A stretch of DNA of 64,000 nucleotides, from contig NZ_PHUF01000004.1 in assembly GCF_002813245.1 (NCBI RefSeq), positions 498,001 to 562,000 of the forward strand. Direction: 5' to 3'. Made by a program: the position numbers and the translations under genes. Within the stretch, counting starts at the first letter, position 1; every line of letters begins with the position of its first letter. This DNA comes from Novosphingobium kunmingense. GTDB taxonomy: Bacteria > Pseudomonadota > Alphaproteobacteria > Sphingomonadales > Sphingomonadaceae. Positions 27,629 to 36,208 of this stretch are shown here, piece by piece. The notes below the pieces were generated by a model. It was not told the DNA's origin. It did no database searches and saw only the letters and a program-made list of their open reading frames with translations.

Positions 27629-28267
27629 GTGCCCGAAAGCAAGACCAAGACCCGCGCGGGACGGCCGCTCAAGCCCCTGATCACCCGCGATGCTGCGGTG
27701 CGCGCCGCGATCAAGGTGATCGATCGCGACGGGCTCGAGGCGCTGAGCGTTCAGGCGGTCGCGCGGGCGATGAAGGTGTCTGCACCCTCGCTCTACTATC
27801 ACTTCAAGGACAAGGACGAGCTGCTCGAACTCGTCGCGCTCGAACTGCTGCGCGAAGTGGGTGCCAATGCCGACAAGGACGCGTGCTGGGAAGACCGCAT
27901 GGTCGGGCTTTCGTTGGCGACCCGCCGCGTGATCCTGCGCCACGCCAACGCCGCGCCGTTGATGCTGCGCTTCTTCCCGCGCCGGCTGATGCTGTCGGCC
28001 TACGAACACGCGCTGGCCGATTGCCCGTTCCCGGCCCAGCATCACATCGTCATCAGCGAGGCGATCGAGAAGCTGACCTATGGCTCGTCGCTGTTCGCGG
28101 CTGCTGCCGCGACCTATCACACCCCGGCCATCCCCGCCTTCGATGTCGAGCGCTTTCCCTTGTTCGCCCGCGCCATCTCAAGCGGCCCGGGGGACGAGGA
28201 GGCGATCTTCGTCGAATCGCTGCGCAGCCTGATCGACGGCTTTCGCGCCCGCTACGGCCCCAAATAG
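27629..28267 (+). CDS. TetR-family regulator, proposed controller of the island
   Basis: A 212-residue TetR-type repressor. The N-terminal helix-turn-helix is at about residues 30-55 (LEALSVQAVARAMKVSAPSLYYHFKDKDELLEL), with the hallmark YYHF. The C-terminal part looks like a TetR_C ligand domain. The start is a GTG at 27629, with AGGA a few bases upstream. It is the only TetR gene in the island, and TetR proteins typically bind dyads of 15-21 bases. The five TTATCTA-N7-TAGATAA sites in the island are the natural targets, including one ahead of its own operon. The inducer would be a pathway intermediate, perhaps a CoA thioester (inference). Confidence 0.92.
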   Translation: MPESKTKTRAGRPLKPLITRDAAVRAAIKVIDRDGLEALSVQAVARAMKVSAPSLYYHFKDKDELLELVALELLREVGANADKDACWEDRMVGLSLATRRVILRHANAAPLMLRFFPRRLMLSAYEHALADCPFPAQHHIVISEAIEKLTYGSSLFAAAAATYHTPAIPAFDVERFPLFARAISSGPGDEEAIFVESLRSLIDGFRARYGPK

Positions 28268-28268
28268 A

Positions 28269-28294
28269 ACGGGCGGCCATTGCTGGCCGCCCGT
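28269..28294. terminator. Probable bidirectional terminator hairpin
   Basis: ACGGGCGGCCA-TTGC-TGGCCGCCCGT forms a perfect 11-base-pair stem with a 4-base loop, 2 bases after the TetR stop and 27 bases from the stop of the convergent TonB receptor gene. The T-tract is weak on both sides. Confidence 0.75.
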
Positions 28295-28320
28295 CCGGTT
28301 TGCGGATCGGGAGAGACCGA

Positions 28321-30741
28321 TCAGAACTTGAAGCCGACTTCCACGAACACTTCGCGCGGATTTTCGACGAAGGCCGACATGTCGGCCAGCAGTCCGGTGC
28401 CCGTCGTCCCCGTTCCGGTACCGCCGGCGAAGGGAATGTCGTTGGCGGCCGTCACGATCAGCTTGTTGGTCAGATTTCGGCCGATGACCGCGACGCTCCA
28501 GCGATCCTCGGGTCCCTTCAGGCGGATGCTGGCGTCGAACTTGGTAAAGGCCGGCTGGATCGAATCCGGCCGCAGCGTATCGGTGTAGTTGTAGCTCGAG
28601 GTGTGGGCCATGTCGCCCGACAGCACCAGCCGGATATCGCTCGACGAAATCGGCATTTCATACGTGAAGCCGAGCGAGCCGCCGAAACGCGGTGCCTTGG
28701 GCGGCGTGCGACCGCCGTAATCCTGGCTGGTATAGGCGCCGGCTGCCAGCAGCAGGTTGCAACCCTGGGCCACGGTCTGACCGCCGTAGCACTGCCCGAC
28801 GTAGTCGTAGAACTGGGCGTGGTTGTAGGCTGCGGCACCGCGGAGGCTGAAACCGGGCAACGACAAAACGCGCCAGGTGAAGTCGGCTTCGATGCCCTTG
28901 GTGCGCAGCGTGCCGGCGTTGGCCACGACCTGGCCGATCGTGACCGGATCGAAGTTCTGCACCTGAAGGTCGTTGTAGTCATAATAGTAGGCAGTCGTGT
29001 TGAACGACAGGTCGCCGTCCAGCAGGATCGCCCGCATCCCCACTTCGCCGCCCTTCGCGGTTTCAGAGCCATAGCTGCCGGCGGCAACGGTGGCCGCGGG
29101 GGTCAGCGTCTGCGAAATGTTGAAGCCGCCCGACTTGAAGCCCTGCTTGTAGGCCGCGTAGAAGGTCAGGTCGCGCGACGGCTTGTAGCGCAGGGTGACT
29201 TCGGGCGACAAATTGTTGTCGCGGAAGCGGTCGTCGAGGCGGATGCCACTCGGGAAGAACGCCGCGAAGCCCAGATGGGCCGGCAGCGACACCTGATAGG
29301 AATCGCGCGCTTCGAAGCTGTAACGCGCGCCCCCGGATAGCTCGAACTGTTCGCCGAGGTTCGCCGTCACCTGGAGGAAGGCCGACATCGAATCCGAGGA
29401 AAAGCCATCGTCGCGCTTGAAGGTCGTATAGGTGTTGGTGACCGGGCTGATCGGCACCGGGAAGATATAGGCATCGGTGTTGAACACGAACTTGCCGTGT
29501 GAATAGAACATCCCGAACAGCGCGTTTATGGGTGCATCGAACTTGGTCTGAAAGCGCAGCTCCTCACCGTACTGTTCGTAATCGGCAAGCTGGCTGAAGG
29601 TCGCCGGATAGGCTTCGCCCGCGACGTTGTTGAGGTCGGTCTGGCGGAAGCGGTAATAGGAGGTGATCGAGGTCACATCCATCACTTCGGTGTTGATCGT
29701 GCCGGTCAGGATTCCGAAGCCGGACTTGAGCCGGGCGTACATGTGGCCATCGCCCGCATAGCGATAATTGGCCGCCGCGACCTGGGTCGGGATTGTCGAA
29801 CTGTCGGACCGGCCATCGACCTTGCAGTCCGCGTTGGGGCTCGGCGGAACGCCGTTCATGGTTGCCGGCGTGGTCCGCCCACCGCCGCAGATACGTTCCA
29901 GGATGTCGGTCGGTCCGCCATCCTTCTGGTCGGTGTAGCCTGTCTTCAGGACGAAGTTGACCGTATCGCTGGGATGCCAGTCGAGCGTCAGTCGGCCGCT
30001 CAGGGTGCGTCCGCCGCCGCGGCGTTCCGCATTGCGGTGCCGCGCCATGCCAAGCGGATCGAGATAGGTCTTGGCCGCGGTGTTGGTTAGCGCGCCTTCG
30101 CTGTCCGAGGCGCGAAACGCGAGGCGCGCGCCCAACGTGTCGCTGACAGGACCGGAAACATAGCCTTCGGCGTACTTCTCGCGCGCCTCGAAGCCATAAC
30201 CGCCGCGCAGCGCCGCCTCGAACCGGTTGCCGGGACCGGCCGTGATGACGTTGATCAGGCCGCCGGTTGTGTTCTTGCCGAAGAACAGCGCCTGCGGACC
30301 CTTGAGCACTTCGACCTGCTGCAGATCATACTGGCTGAGGTTGATTTCGCGCCCGCGGCTCATCGGCATGCCATCGACGACGAAGGATACCGACTGGTCG
30401 AAGCCGGCGCTCAGTGCGGTCGAACCGACGCCGCGCAGGAAGATGCTGGCCGACGAACCCGAGGCCGCGCGCCCCGCGATGAGGGTAGGCACCTGCGTCG
30501 CGATGTCGGCAAAGCGCGTCATCGACTTGTCCTGAAGCTCCGCACCGCTCAGCGCGGTAATCGCGACAGGCGCGTCGACCAATCGCTCGTCGCGGCGGCG
30601 GGCGCTGACGATGATCTCGGTCTCGCTCGAGGCGGTGGTCTCGTCGGCCGGCTGCGGTTCCGCCGACTGGGCCCAGGCCGCAACCGGGGTGAACAGCGAC
30701 GTTGACAGTGCAAACAGCGCGATCTTCAGACGCGACGACAT
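28321..30741 (-). CDS. TonB-dependent outer membrane receptor
   Basis: An 806-residue TonB-dependent receptor that would import the island's substrate across the outer membrane. A signal peptide ends at about AAWAQ, followed by a TonB-box-like EIIVSARRR. The plug domain contains LRGVGSTALSAGFDQSVSFVVDGMPM and QVEVLKGPQALFFGKNTTGG, and a 22-strand-type barrel ends in FVEVGFKF. The start is the ATG at 30741 with GGAGG 6 bases upstream, although the frame is open further. It is divergent from the aldehyde dehydrogenase gene. The nearest of the proposed operators (30846-30866) is about 105 bases ahead of its ATG. Sphingomonad receptors of this type often serve large or hydrophobic aromatic and terpenoid substrates. 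Confidence 0.94.
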   Translation of the reverse strand: MSSRLKIALFALSTSLFTPVAAWAQSAEPQPADETTASSETEIIVSARRRDERLVDAPVAITALSGAELQDKSMTRFADIATQVPTLIAGRAASGSSASIFLRGVGSTALSAGFDQSVSFVVDGMPMSRGREINLSQYDLQQVEVLKGPQALFFGKNTTGGLINVITAGPGNRFEAALRGGYGFEAREKYAEGYVSGPVSDTLGARLAFRASDSEGALTNTAAKTYLDPLGMARHRNAERRGGGRTLSGRLTLDWHPSDTVNFVLKTGYTDQKDGGPTDILERICGGGRTTPATMNGVPPSPNADCKVDGRSDSSTIPTQVAAANYRYAGDGHMYARLKSGFGILTGTINTEVMDVTSITSYYRFRQTDLNNVAGEAYPATFSQLADYEQYGEELRFQTKFDAPINALFGMFYSHGKFVFNTDAYIFPVPISPVTNTYTTFKRDDGFSSDSMSAFLQVTANLGEQFELSGGARYSFEARDSYQVSLPAHLGFAAFFPSGIRLDDRFRDNNLSPEVTLRYKPSRDLTFYAAYKQGFKSGGFNISQTLTPAATVAAGSYGSETAKGGEVGMRAILLDGDLSFNTTAYYYDYNDLQVQNFDPVTIGQVVANAGTLRTKGIEADFTWRVLSLPGFSLRGAAAYNHAQFYDYVGQCYGGQTVAQGCNLLLAAGAYTSQDYGGRTPPKAPRFGGSLGFTYEMPISSSDIRLVLSGDMAHTSSYNYTDTLRPDSIQPAFTKFDASIRLKGPEDRWSVAVIGRNLTNKLIVTAANDIPFAGGTGTGTTGTGLLADMSAFVENPREVFVEVGFKF

Positions 30742-30845
30742 AGCTTCCTCCCAATTCCGGCGCCTGTGGCAGCCGACAATCGCCGTTCGCCTTGTGCGAT
30801 CCGGTCGATCCGATCTCATCGTTCGGCGGCAAATTTCACCGATCG

Positions 30846-30866
30846 TTTTCTAATGTCAATAGATAA
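30846..30866. promoter_or_regulatory. Proposed TetR operator 4, TonB receptor promoter
   Basis: TTTTCTA-N7-TAGATAA; one arm perfect, the other with one change. Located about 105 bases upstream of the TonB receptor ATG (30741). Confidence 0.66.
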
Positions 30867-31001
30867 TGAACGACACTGCCTCGACGAAGGGACTGGCGAG
30901 GACGTTTGTATATGATTTGGCGTCATTTTTTTACTCGTCCAATTATCAACTAACCCTAGTTTTGCGCAGCCTCACGACAACCCCGATCACCCCTTGCACG
31001 A

Positions 31002-31022
31002 TTATCTACGTTCATTAGAATA
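31002..31022. promoter_or_regulatory. Proposed TetR operator 5, aldehyde dehydrogenase promoter
   Basis: TTATCTA-N7-TAGAATA; left arm perfect, right arm with two changed bases. Located 44 bases upstream of the ATG at 31067. Confidence 0.62.
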
Positions 31023-31066
31023 AGTGTCGGCACGTGAACCGTGAGAAGAATCGGAAGAGGAACCCC

Positions 31067-32554
31067 ATGCTCGACTCGTCATTGGCCGTAACGGCCCATC
31101 CCGACCGCCTGTTCATCGGGGGGCGGTGGCAGACGGTTGCCGGAACCAGCCGCCTTCGCCCGGTCAACCCGGCTACCGAAGCGCCCTTGCAGGACATCGT
31201 CGCGGCCGGGCCGGTCGAGGTCGAGGCGGCAGTCGCGGCAGCGCGGAAAGCCTTCGACGACGGCCCCTGGCCCCGGCTGCCGGCATCGGCGCGCGCAGAG
31301 GCGATGCGCAAGCTTTCGGCCGCGCTGGTGCGGCGGGGGACCGCACTTGACAGTTGCTGGTTGAGCCAGGTCGGCGTCCCCGCCTGGATGGCCACAGGGG
31401 CCAGCGCCGGCGCGGCCGGCCTGCTCGACTACTACGCCGCCATGGCGGAGAGCTATCCGTTCGAAGACGTTCGGCCCGCGCAGGGCATGGTCTGCAAGAC
31501 CGCCGTCGTGGTGAACGAACCGGTCGGCGTGGTCGCCGCCATCGCGCCGTGGAATGGGCCGCTGGCGTCCCTGCTGGTCAAGCTGGCCCCGGCGCTCGCC
31601 GCCGGTTGCACGGTCATCCTCAAGCCCTCGCCCGAAACGCCGCTCGAAGCCTTCCTGCTGGCCGAGGCGGCGGAAGAAGCGGACCTGCCTCCCGGCGTGG
31701 TCAACCTGCTTCCCGCCGACCGCGAGGTTTCGGACCTGCTCGTTCGCCACCCCGGAGTGGACAAGGTGGCCTTTACCGGATCGAGCAGCGTCGGCATGCA
31801 CATCGCCCAGATCTGCGCCTCGCGCATGGCGCGCTACACGATGGAACTTGGCGGCAAATCGGCCGCCATCGTCCTCGATGACTACGACCCGGCGGGCCTC
31901 GGCCCGGCGCTCGCCCCGCTGGTCACCCTGCTGTGCGGGCAGGCCTGCATCAACTTCAGCCGCATCCTGGTGCCTCGCTCGCGGCACGACGACTATGTCG
32001 AAAGTCTGGCAGCGGCGATGGCAGCCACACGGGTCGGCGATCCGCTGGCCGCCGATACGCAGATGGGGCCACTTGCGATGGAGCGCCACCATGCCAAGGT
32101 CATGGACTATGTTGCCCGCGGCAGGGCCGAAGGCGCGCGGATCGTGACCGGCGGCGAGCGACCTGGCGGCCTCGATCGCGGCTACTTCATCCAGCCCACC
32201 GTGTTCGACCGCGTCGACAACGCCATGACCATCGCCCAGGAGGAGATCTTCGGCCCGGTCACGGCGGTCATCCCCTACGACACCGAGGAAGAGGCGATCG
32301 CCATCGCCAACGCGAGCGACTTCGGCCTGTCGGGCGGCGTCTACACCCACGACACCGATCGCGCCTATGCGATCGCGCGGCGCATACGGACCGGCACCTT
32401 CACCCAGAACGGGCGGGAATACGATCTCACCAACCCGTTCGGCGGCTTCAAGAAATCCGGCGTCGGGCGCGAAGGCGCGCGCGAGGGCCTCGAAGCCTTT
32501 ACCGAGGTCAAGACCGTCTTCCTGCCCCACGTGCCGTCCGCGCTGGCGCAATGA
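31067..32554 (+). CDS. NAD(P)-dependent aldehyde dehydrogenase
   Basis: A 495-residue aldehyde dehydrogenase superfamily enzyme oxidising an aldehyde to its acid. The Asn of the oxyanion site is in APWNGP, the general base Glu in MELGGKSA, and the catalytic Cys is Cys294 (GQACINFSR). EEIFGPV and the C-terminal NPFGGFKKSGVGREG complete the pattern. GGAAGAGGAA lies just upstream of the ATG at 31067, so this start is preferred over an in-frame upstream start at 31034. Its stop overlaps the CoA-transferase start by four bases (ATGA). In the island it could follow the GMC oxidoreductase, giving the acid that is then activated with CoA. Confidence 0.94.
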   Translation: MLDSSLAVTAHPDRLFIGGRWQTVAGTSRLRPVNPATEAPLQDIVAAGPVEVEAAVAAARKAFDDGPWPRLPASARAEAMRKLSAALVRRGTALDSCWLSQVGVPAWMATGASAGAAGLLDYYAAMAESYPFEDVRPAQGMVCKTAVVVNEPVGVVAAIAPWNGPLASLLVKLAPALAAGCTVILKPSPETPLEAFLLAEAAEEADLPPGVVNLLPADREVSDLLVRHPGVDKVAFTGSSSVGMHIAQICASRMARYTMELGGKSAAIVLDDYDPAGLGPALAPLVTLLCGQACINFSRILVPRSRHDDYVESLAAAMAATRVGDPLAADTQMGPLAMERHHAKVMDYVARGRAEGARIVTGGERPGGLDRGYFIQPTVFDRVDNAMTIAQEEIFGPVTAVIPYDTEEEAIAIANASDFGLSGGVYTHDTDRAYAIARRIRTGTFTQNGREYDLTNPFGGFKKSGVGREGAREGLEAFTEVKTVFLPHVPSALAQ

Positions 32555-33741
32555 CCAGCGCCGCGAACGTCGCGGGCGACGGGGCTCCTGCCATGCTCGA
32601 GGGCATCCGCGTCCTCGACCTGACAACGGTCGTGTTCGGACCCTACTGCACGCAGACGCTGGCCGACCTTGGCGCCGACGTGATCAAGGTGGAAAGCCCC
32701 GGATCGGGTGACGCCTTTCGCTGGTCGGCCAGGGCCGCGGCCACGCCGGGCATGTCGCCGGGCTTCATGGCCTTCAACCGGGGCAAGCGATCGCTCGCGC
32801 TCGACCTCAAGCAGGAAGACGACCTCGCCCGGATGAAGGACCTTCTGGTCAAGGCCGACGTGTTCGTCGTCAACGTGCGCGGCAAGGCGCTCGAGCGGCT
32901 CGGTCTCGATTACGAAGCGGTGCGCGCGATCAATCCCGATATCGTCTACGTCCACTGCGTCGGATTCGGACAGGACGGCCCCTATGCGGACCTGCAGGCC
33001 TATGACGACGTGATCCAGGCCGCAACGGGCACGGCCACGCTGCTGCCGCGCGTCGACGGCGACGCCCGCCCGCGCTATTTGCCCTCGCTGATCGCCGACA
33101 AGGTGGCCGGGCTCCATGCCGCCTATGCCTCGCTGGCCGCGCTGTTACATCGCCAGCGCACCGGCGAAGGGCAGCGGGTCGAGGTCCCGATGTTCGAAGC
33201 GTTCTCGCACTTCATGCTCAGCGAGCACCTGGGAGGGCGCAGCTTCACGCCCGCGCTCGGCCCTGCGGGCTATGCCCGCCAACTCGACCCCGACCGCCAG
33301 CCCTTTCCGACCAGCGACGGGCACATCAGCATCGTCGCCTATACCGACGACGCCTGGAGCCGGATCTTCGCGCTGCTGGACGAGCCTGACTTCCTGGCCG
33401 AGCCCCGTTTCGCCACCGCGCGGGACCGCGTGCGCAATCAGGCCGCGCTCTACCAGGGGATGGCGGCGCTGACCCCCCGCTTCACGACCGAAGACCTGCT
33501 TGGCCGCTGCGCCGCGGCCCAGATCCCCGCCCAGGCGGTGCGCGATCTTGATGCCATGCTGGACGACCCGCATCTGAACGGGGTCGATTTCTTTCGCCGC
33601 CGCCAGCATCCCAGCGAAGGCGGCTATGTGGAAATGCGTGCCCCCGTCGCCTTTTCGGCACGGCCCGGAATCGACCCATTGCCCCCGCCGCGGCTGGGCG
33701 AACACGCTGATGCCCGATGGAACGGCCAGCCATCCGGCTGA
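32551..33741 (+). CDS. CaiB/BaiF-family (family III) CoA-transferase
   Basis: A 396-residue class III CoA-transferase, moving CoA between carboxylic acids. The family pattern is clear: LEGIRVLDLTTVVFGPYCTQTLADLGADVIKVE at the N-terminus, FMAFNRGKRSLALDL, and VGFGQDGPYADLQAYDDVIQAATG around the region of the catalytic Asp. It is translationally coupled to the aldehyde dehydrogenase through the ATGA at 32551. Together with the AMP-forming ligase in the same island it gives a second route to the CoA ester, perhaps exchanging CoA between product and new substrate (inference). It ends shortly before a convergent tRNA gene. Confidence 0.93.
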   Translation: MTSAANVAGDGAPAMLEGIRVLDLTTVVFGPYCTQTLADLGADVIKVESPGSGDAFRWSARAAATPGMSPGFMAFNRGKRSLALDLKQEDDLARMKDLLVKADVFVVNVRGKALERLGLDYEAVRAINPDIVYVHCVGFGQDGPYADLQAYDDVIQAATGTATLLPRVDGDARPRYLPSLIADKVAGLHAAYASLAALLHRQRTGEGQRVEVPMFEAFSHFMLSEHLGGRSFTPALGPAGYARQLDPDRQPFPTSDGHISIVAYTDDAWSRIFALLDEPDFLAEPRFATARDRVRNQAALYQGMAALTPRFTTEDLLGRCAAAQIPAQAVRDLDAMLDDPHLNGVDFFRRRQHPSEGGYVEMRAPVAFSARPGIDPLPPPRLGEHADARWNGQPSG

Positions 33742-33797
33742 GCCGCACGCTGGCCCGCCTGGAGATAGCCCGCCACTATCGCGATGCATGGAAAAAC

Positions 33798-33872
33798 TGG
33801 AGCGGGCGAAGGGATTCGAACCCTCGACCCCAACCTTGGCAAGGTTGTGCTCTACCCCTGAGCTACGCCCGC
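33798..33872 (-). tRNA. tRNA-Gly (anticodon GCC), CCA encoded
   Basis: Complete cloverleaf on the minus strand. The acceptor stem is GCGGGCG/CGCCCGC, the D-arm TAGCTCAGGGGTAGAGCA, the anticodon loop TTGCCAA (anticodon GCC), and the T-loop GGTTCGAATCC. The 3' CCA is part of the gene (33798-33800). It marks the right edge of the catabolic island; tRNA-Gly genes are common integration targets, but no integrase is visible. Confidence 0.97.
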
Positions 33873-34056
33873 TCGAACGCCTGCAAACCCTTGCCGGAAC
33901 GGCCATGGGTTCGGGGTGAGGCGCGCCGTTAGCATTGCCCTATTGCCTTGCCAAGCCAAAAAGTTGCAACGAGGGTCAATCGCGCTTTGTCCCTTCACAA
34001 ACGCACGCAAAGCCCCACATTGGCGCATCACCGAAACCTGCAGACGGAGAACCCCC

Positions 34057-34962
34057 TTGGCGAGCATGGGCCTCAACCTCGAAGAACAGAAGGCCGTCGA
34101 CCGGTTCCGCAAGGCGGTGGTCGAACCGTCGATGCACTCGCTGGTGATTCTAGACTTCTGGGCCGAGTGGTGCGGGCCGTGCAAGGCGTTGACCCCGGTG
34201 CTGGAAAAGGTCGCAGCCGATTACGCCGACAAGGGCGTGATCCTGGCCAAGGTCAATGTCGACGAGGAACAGTTTATCGCCGCGCAGTTCCAGGTGCGCT
34301 CGATCCCCACGGTCTATGCCCTGTTCCAGGGCCAGCCGGTGGCCGACCTGACCAGCGCGCGAACCGAGAGCCAGCTGAAACAGATGCTCGACCAGCTCCT
34401 CTCGCAGCTCCCGGTCAAGGGTGGCGCCCCGGCGCAGGACATCGAACCGCTGCTGGACATGGGCGAGGCGGCGCTGGCCGAGGGCGACGGCGCGCGGGCA
34501 GCGAACATCTTTGCCCAGATCGCCGAAATCGCGCCCGACAGCGGCGCGGCGATCGGCGGGCAGGTGCGCGCGCTGGTCCTGGCGGGGGAACTCGACCAGG
34601 CCGACATGGTGCTGGCAGCGATCCCCGACAGCCTGCGCGGCGATGCGGAAATGCACCGCGCGCTGGCCGCCCTCGAACTGGCCCGCAGCAAGCCCGACGA
34701 CAGCGAACTGGCGCCGCTCAAGGCTACGGCCGATGCCGCGCCAGACGATCATGCGGCGCAGATCGCCTATGCCGAAGCGGCCTTTGCCGCAGGCGACCGC
34801 GATGGCGCGGCCCAGCGCCTGCTCGATTCGATCGCCGCCGACCGCGAATGGAACGAGGGCGCGGCCAAGGCGAAGCTGCTGCAGATCTTCGAAGCCGTCG
34901 GGCTGGAGGATCCGTGGGTCGCCGCCACTCGGCGCAAGCTGTCGCTGATCCTGTTCGGATAG
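34057..34962 (+). CDS. Thioredoxin-domain/TPR co-chaperone (YbbN/CnoX-like)
   Basis: A 301-residue cytoplasmic protein with an N-terminal thioredoxin fold (FWAEWCGPCKALTP, active CxxC) and a C-terminal half of TPR-like helices (LLDMGEAALAEGDGARAANIF). This matches YbbN/CnoX, a holdase that passes clients to GroEL and DnaK. The preferred start is the TTG at 34057 because GGAG lies 7 bases upstream; an in-frame ATG at 34066 would be 16 bases from it. It is followed after 12 bases by the LON-domain gene, a common alphaproteobacterial pairing. Confidence 0.9.
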   Translation: MASMGLNLEEQKAVDRFRKAVVEPSMHSLVILDFWAEWCGPCKALTPVLEKVAADYADKGVILAKVNVDEEQFIAAQFQVRSIPTVYALFQGQPVADLTSARTESQLKQMLDQLLSQLPVKGGAPAQDIEPLLDMGEAALAEGDGARAANIFAQIAEIAPDSGAAIGGQVRALVLAGELDQADMVLAAIPDSLRGDAEMHRALAALELARSKPDDSELAPLKATADAAPDDHAAQIAYAEAAFAAGDRDGAAQRLLDSIAADREWNEGAAKAKLLQIFEAVGLEDPWVAATRRKLSLILFG

Positions 34963-34974
34963 GGGCCTTCAGCC

Positions 34975-35580
34975 TTGCGCATCTCGATCTTTCCCCTGCC
35001 CGGCGCGATCCTGTTTCCAGGCCTGCAACTGCCGCTGCACATCTTCGAGCCGCGATACCGGGCAATGATCAAGGACGCGCTGGCCCGCGACCGTCGCATA
35101 GGGATGATCCAGCCGCAACGCCCCGTCGAAGGCGCGCCGCTGTTCGAGGTGGGCTGCCTCGGCCGGATCGGCGAGGTCGAGGCGCTGGAGGACGGTCGCT
35201 TCAACATCGTGCTGGAAGGCGAATCGCGCTTCCGAATCCTGCGCGAGCTGGATGCCGCCACACCTTTCCGCCAGATCGAGGGCGAATTGATTGCCGAGGA
35301 TGAAGACGCTGCCCTGTCTCCGGTCGAGCGCGCCGGGTTCGAGCGCGAAGCGCACCGCTTTGCCGATGCCCAGGGCTATTCGGTTGACTGGGACGCTGTC
35401 ACACGGCTCGACGATCGCTCGCTGATCGACGGAGTCAGCCAGATCGCCCCCTTCGACGCCGCCGCCAAGCAAGCCCTGCTTGAGGCACCGGACCTTGCCA
35501 CCCGTTGCGAGCTGCTCATCCAGTTGATGCAGTTCTTCGGCCGCCGCGACAGCGACGACGGAGAGGTTACGCTGCAATAG
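34975..35580 (+). CDS. LON peptidase substrate-binding domain protein, TTG start
   Basis: A 201-residue protein consisting of the LON N-terminal substrate-binding domain alone, without ATPase or protease parts. It begins RISIFPLPGAILFPGLQLPLHIFEPRYRAM, followed by the conserved IGMIQP and GRFNIVLEGESRFRI. No ATG precedes this conserved block, so translation must begin at the TTG at 34975. The role of stand-alone LON-domain proteins is unclear; a link to protein quality control with the adjacent co-chaperone is plausible. Confidence 0.92.
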   Translation: MRISIFPLPGAILFPGLQLPLHIFEPRYRAMIKDALARDRRIGMIQPQRPVEGAPLFEVGCLGRIGEVEALEDGRFNIVLEGESRFRILRELDAATPFRQIEGELIAEDEDAALSPVERAGFEREAHRFADAQGYSVDWDAVTRLDDRSLIDGVSQIAPFDAAAKQALLEAPDLATRCELLIQLMQFFGRRDSDDGEVTLQ

Positions 35581-35586
35581 GCCGGT

Positions 35587-36207
35587 TCAGCCCATCACCG
35601 CTTTCAGCCCGTCAATCACATACTGCGCAGCGAGCGCGGCCAGCAGCACGCCGAGCAGGCGGGTTATCACCGCTTCGACCTGCGATCCGAGCAGGCGCAT
35701 CAGCGGCTTGGCCGCGATCAGCGCTGCGACGGTCAGAACCATCACCGCGATCAGCGCGCCGAGGATAGCCACCGTCTGCTCGCTGCCCTGCGCGCGGCCC
35801 ATCAACAGCATGATCGTGGCGATCGAGCCCGGCCCGGCGATCATCGGCATGGCCATGGGGAAGACCGAAACGTCCTCCACTTCCGGCGTGGACTTGATCT
35901 TTTCGGCCCGTTCCTCGCGCCGCTGGGTGCGCTTCTCGAACACCATGTCGAGCGCGATCAGGAACAGCATGATGCCGCCGGCAAGCCGGAACGAATTGAG
36001 TTCTATATGGAGTGCGTGGAGCAGGTCTTCGCCGAACAGGGCAAAGACAATCAGGATCAACGTCGCGATCAGGCAGGCGCGCACCGCCATGACAGTGGCC
36101 TGGCGCTGCGTCGCGCCCGATACCAGACCGGCATAGATCGGCGCGCAGCCGGGCGGATCGATCACCACGAACAGCGTGACGAAAGCGGACAGGAACAGTT
36201 CGGCCAT
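35587..36207 (-). CDS. MarC-family (UPF0056) integral membrane protein
   Basis: A 206-residue inner-membrane protein with about six hydrophobic segments and family landmarks FVVIDPPGCAPIYAGL near the N-terminus and MAMPMIAGPGSIATIMLL in the middle. MarC proteins are of unknown function; their early link to multiple antibiotic resistance is not supported. The start is the ATG at 36207, one base after the stop of the upstream secreted-protein gene, so the two are co-transcribed. Confidence 0.92.
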   Translation of the reverse strand: MAELFLSAFVTLFVVIDPPGCAPIYAGLVSGATQRQATVMAVRACLIATLILIVFALFGEDLLHALHIELNSFRLAGGIMLFLIALDMVFEKRTQRREERAEKIKSTPEVEDVSVFPMAMPMIAGPGSIATIMLLMGRAQGSEQTVAILGALIAVMVLTVAALIAAKPLMRLLGSQVEAVITRLLGVLLAALAAQYVIDGLKAVMG

Positions 36208-36208
36208 G

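Larger units (their letters stand above)
30742..31066. promoter_or_regulatory. Divergent promoter region between TonB receptor and aldehyde dehydrogenase
   Basis: A 325-base gap without a gene, carrying two of the five dyads (30846-30866 and 31002-31022) and an AT-rich core around 30907-30960 (TATATGATTTGG, TTTTTTTACTCG). The two sites 156 bases apart are likely one per promoter. Confidence 0.6.

Noticed and set aside
33798-33872. tRNA-Gly as an integration site of a mobile island
   Set aside because: No integrase, no flanking direct repeat of the tRNA 3' end and no transposase were found; base composition of the island looks like the rest.
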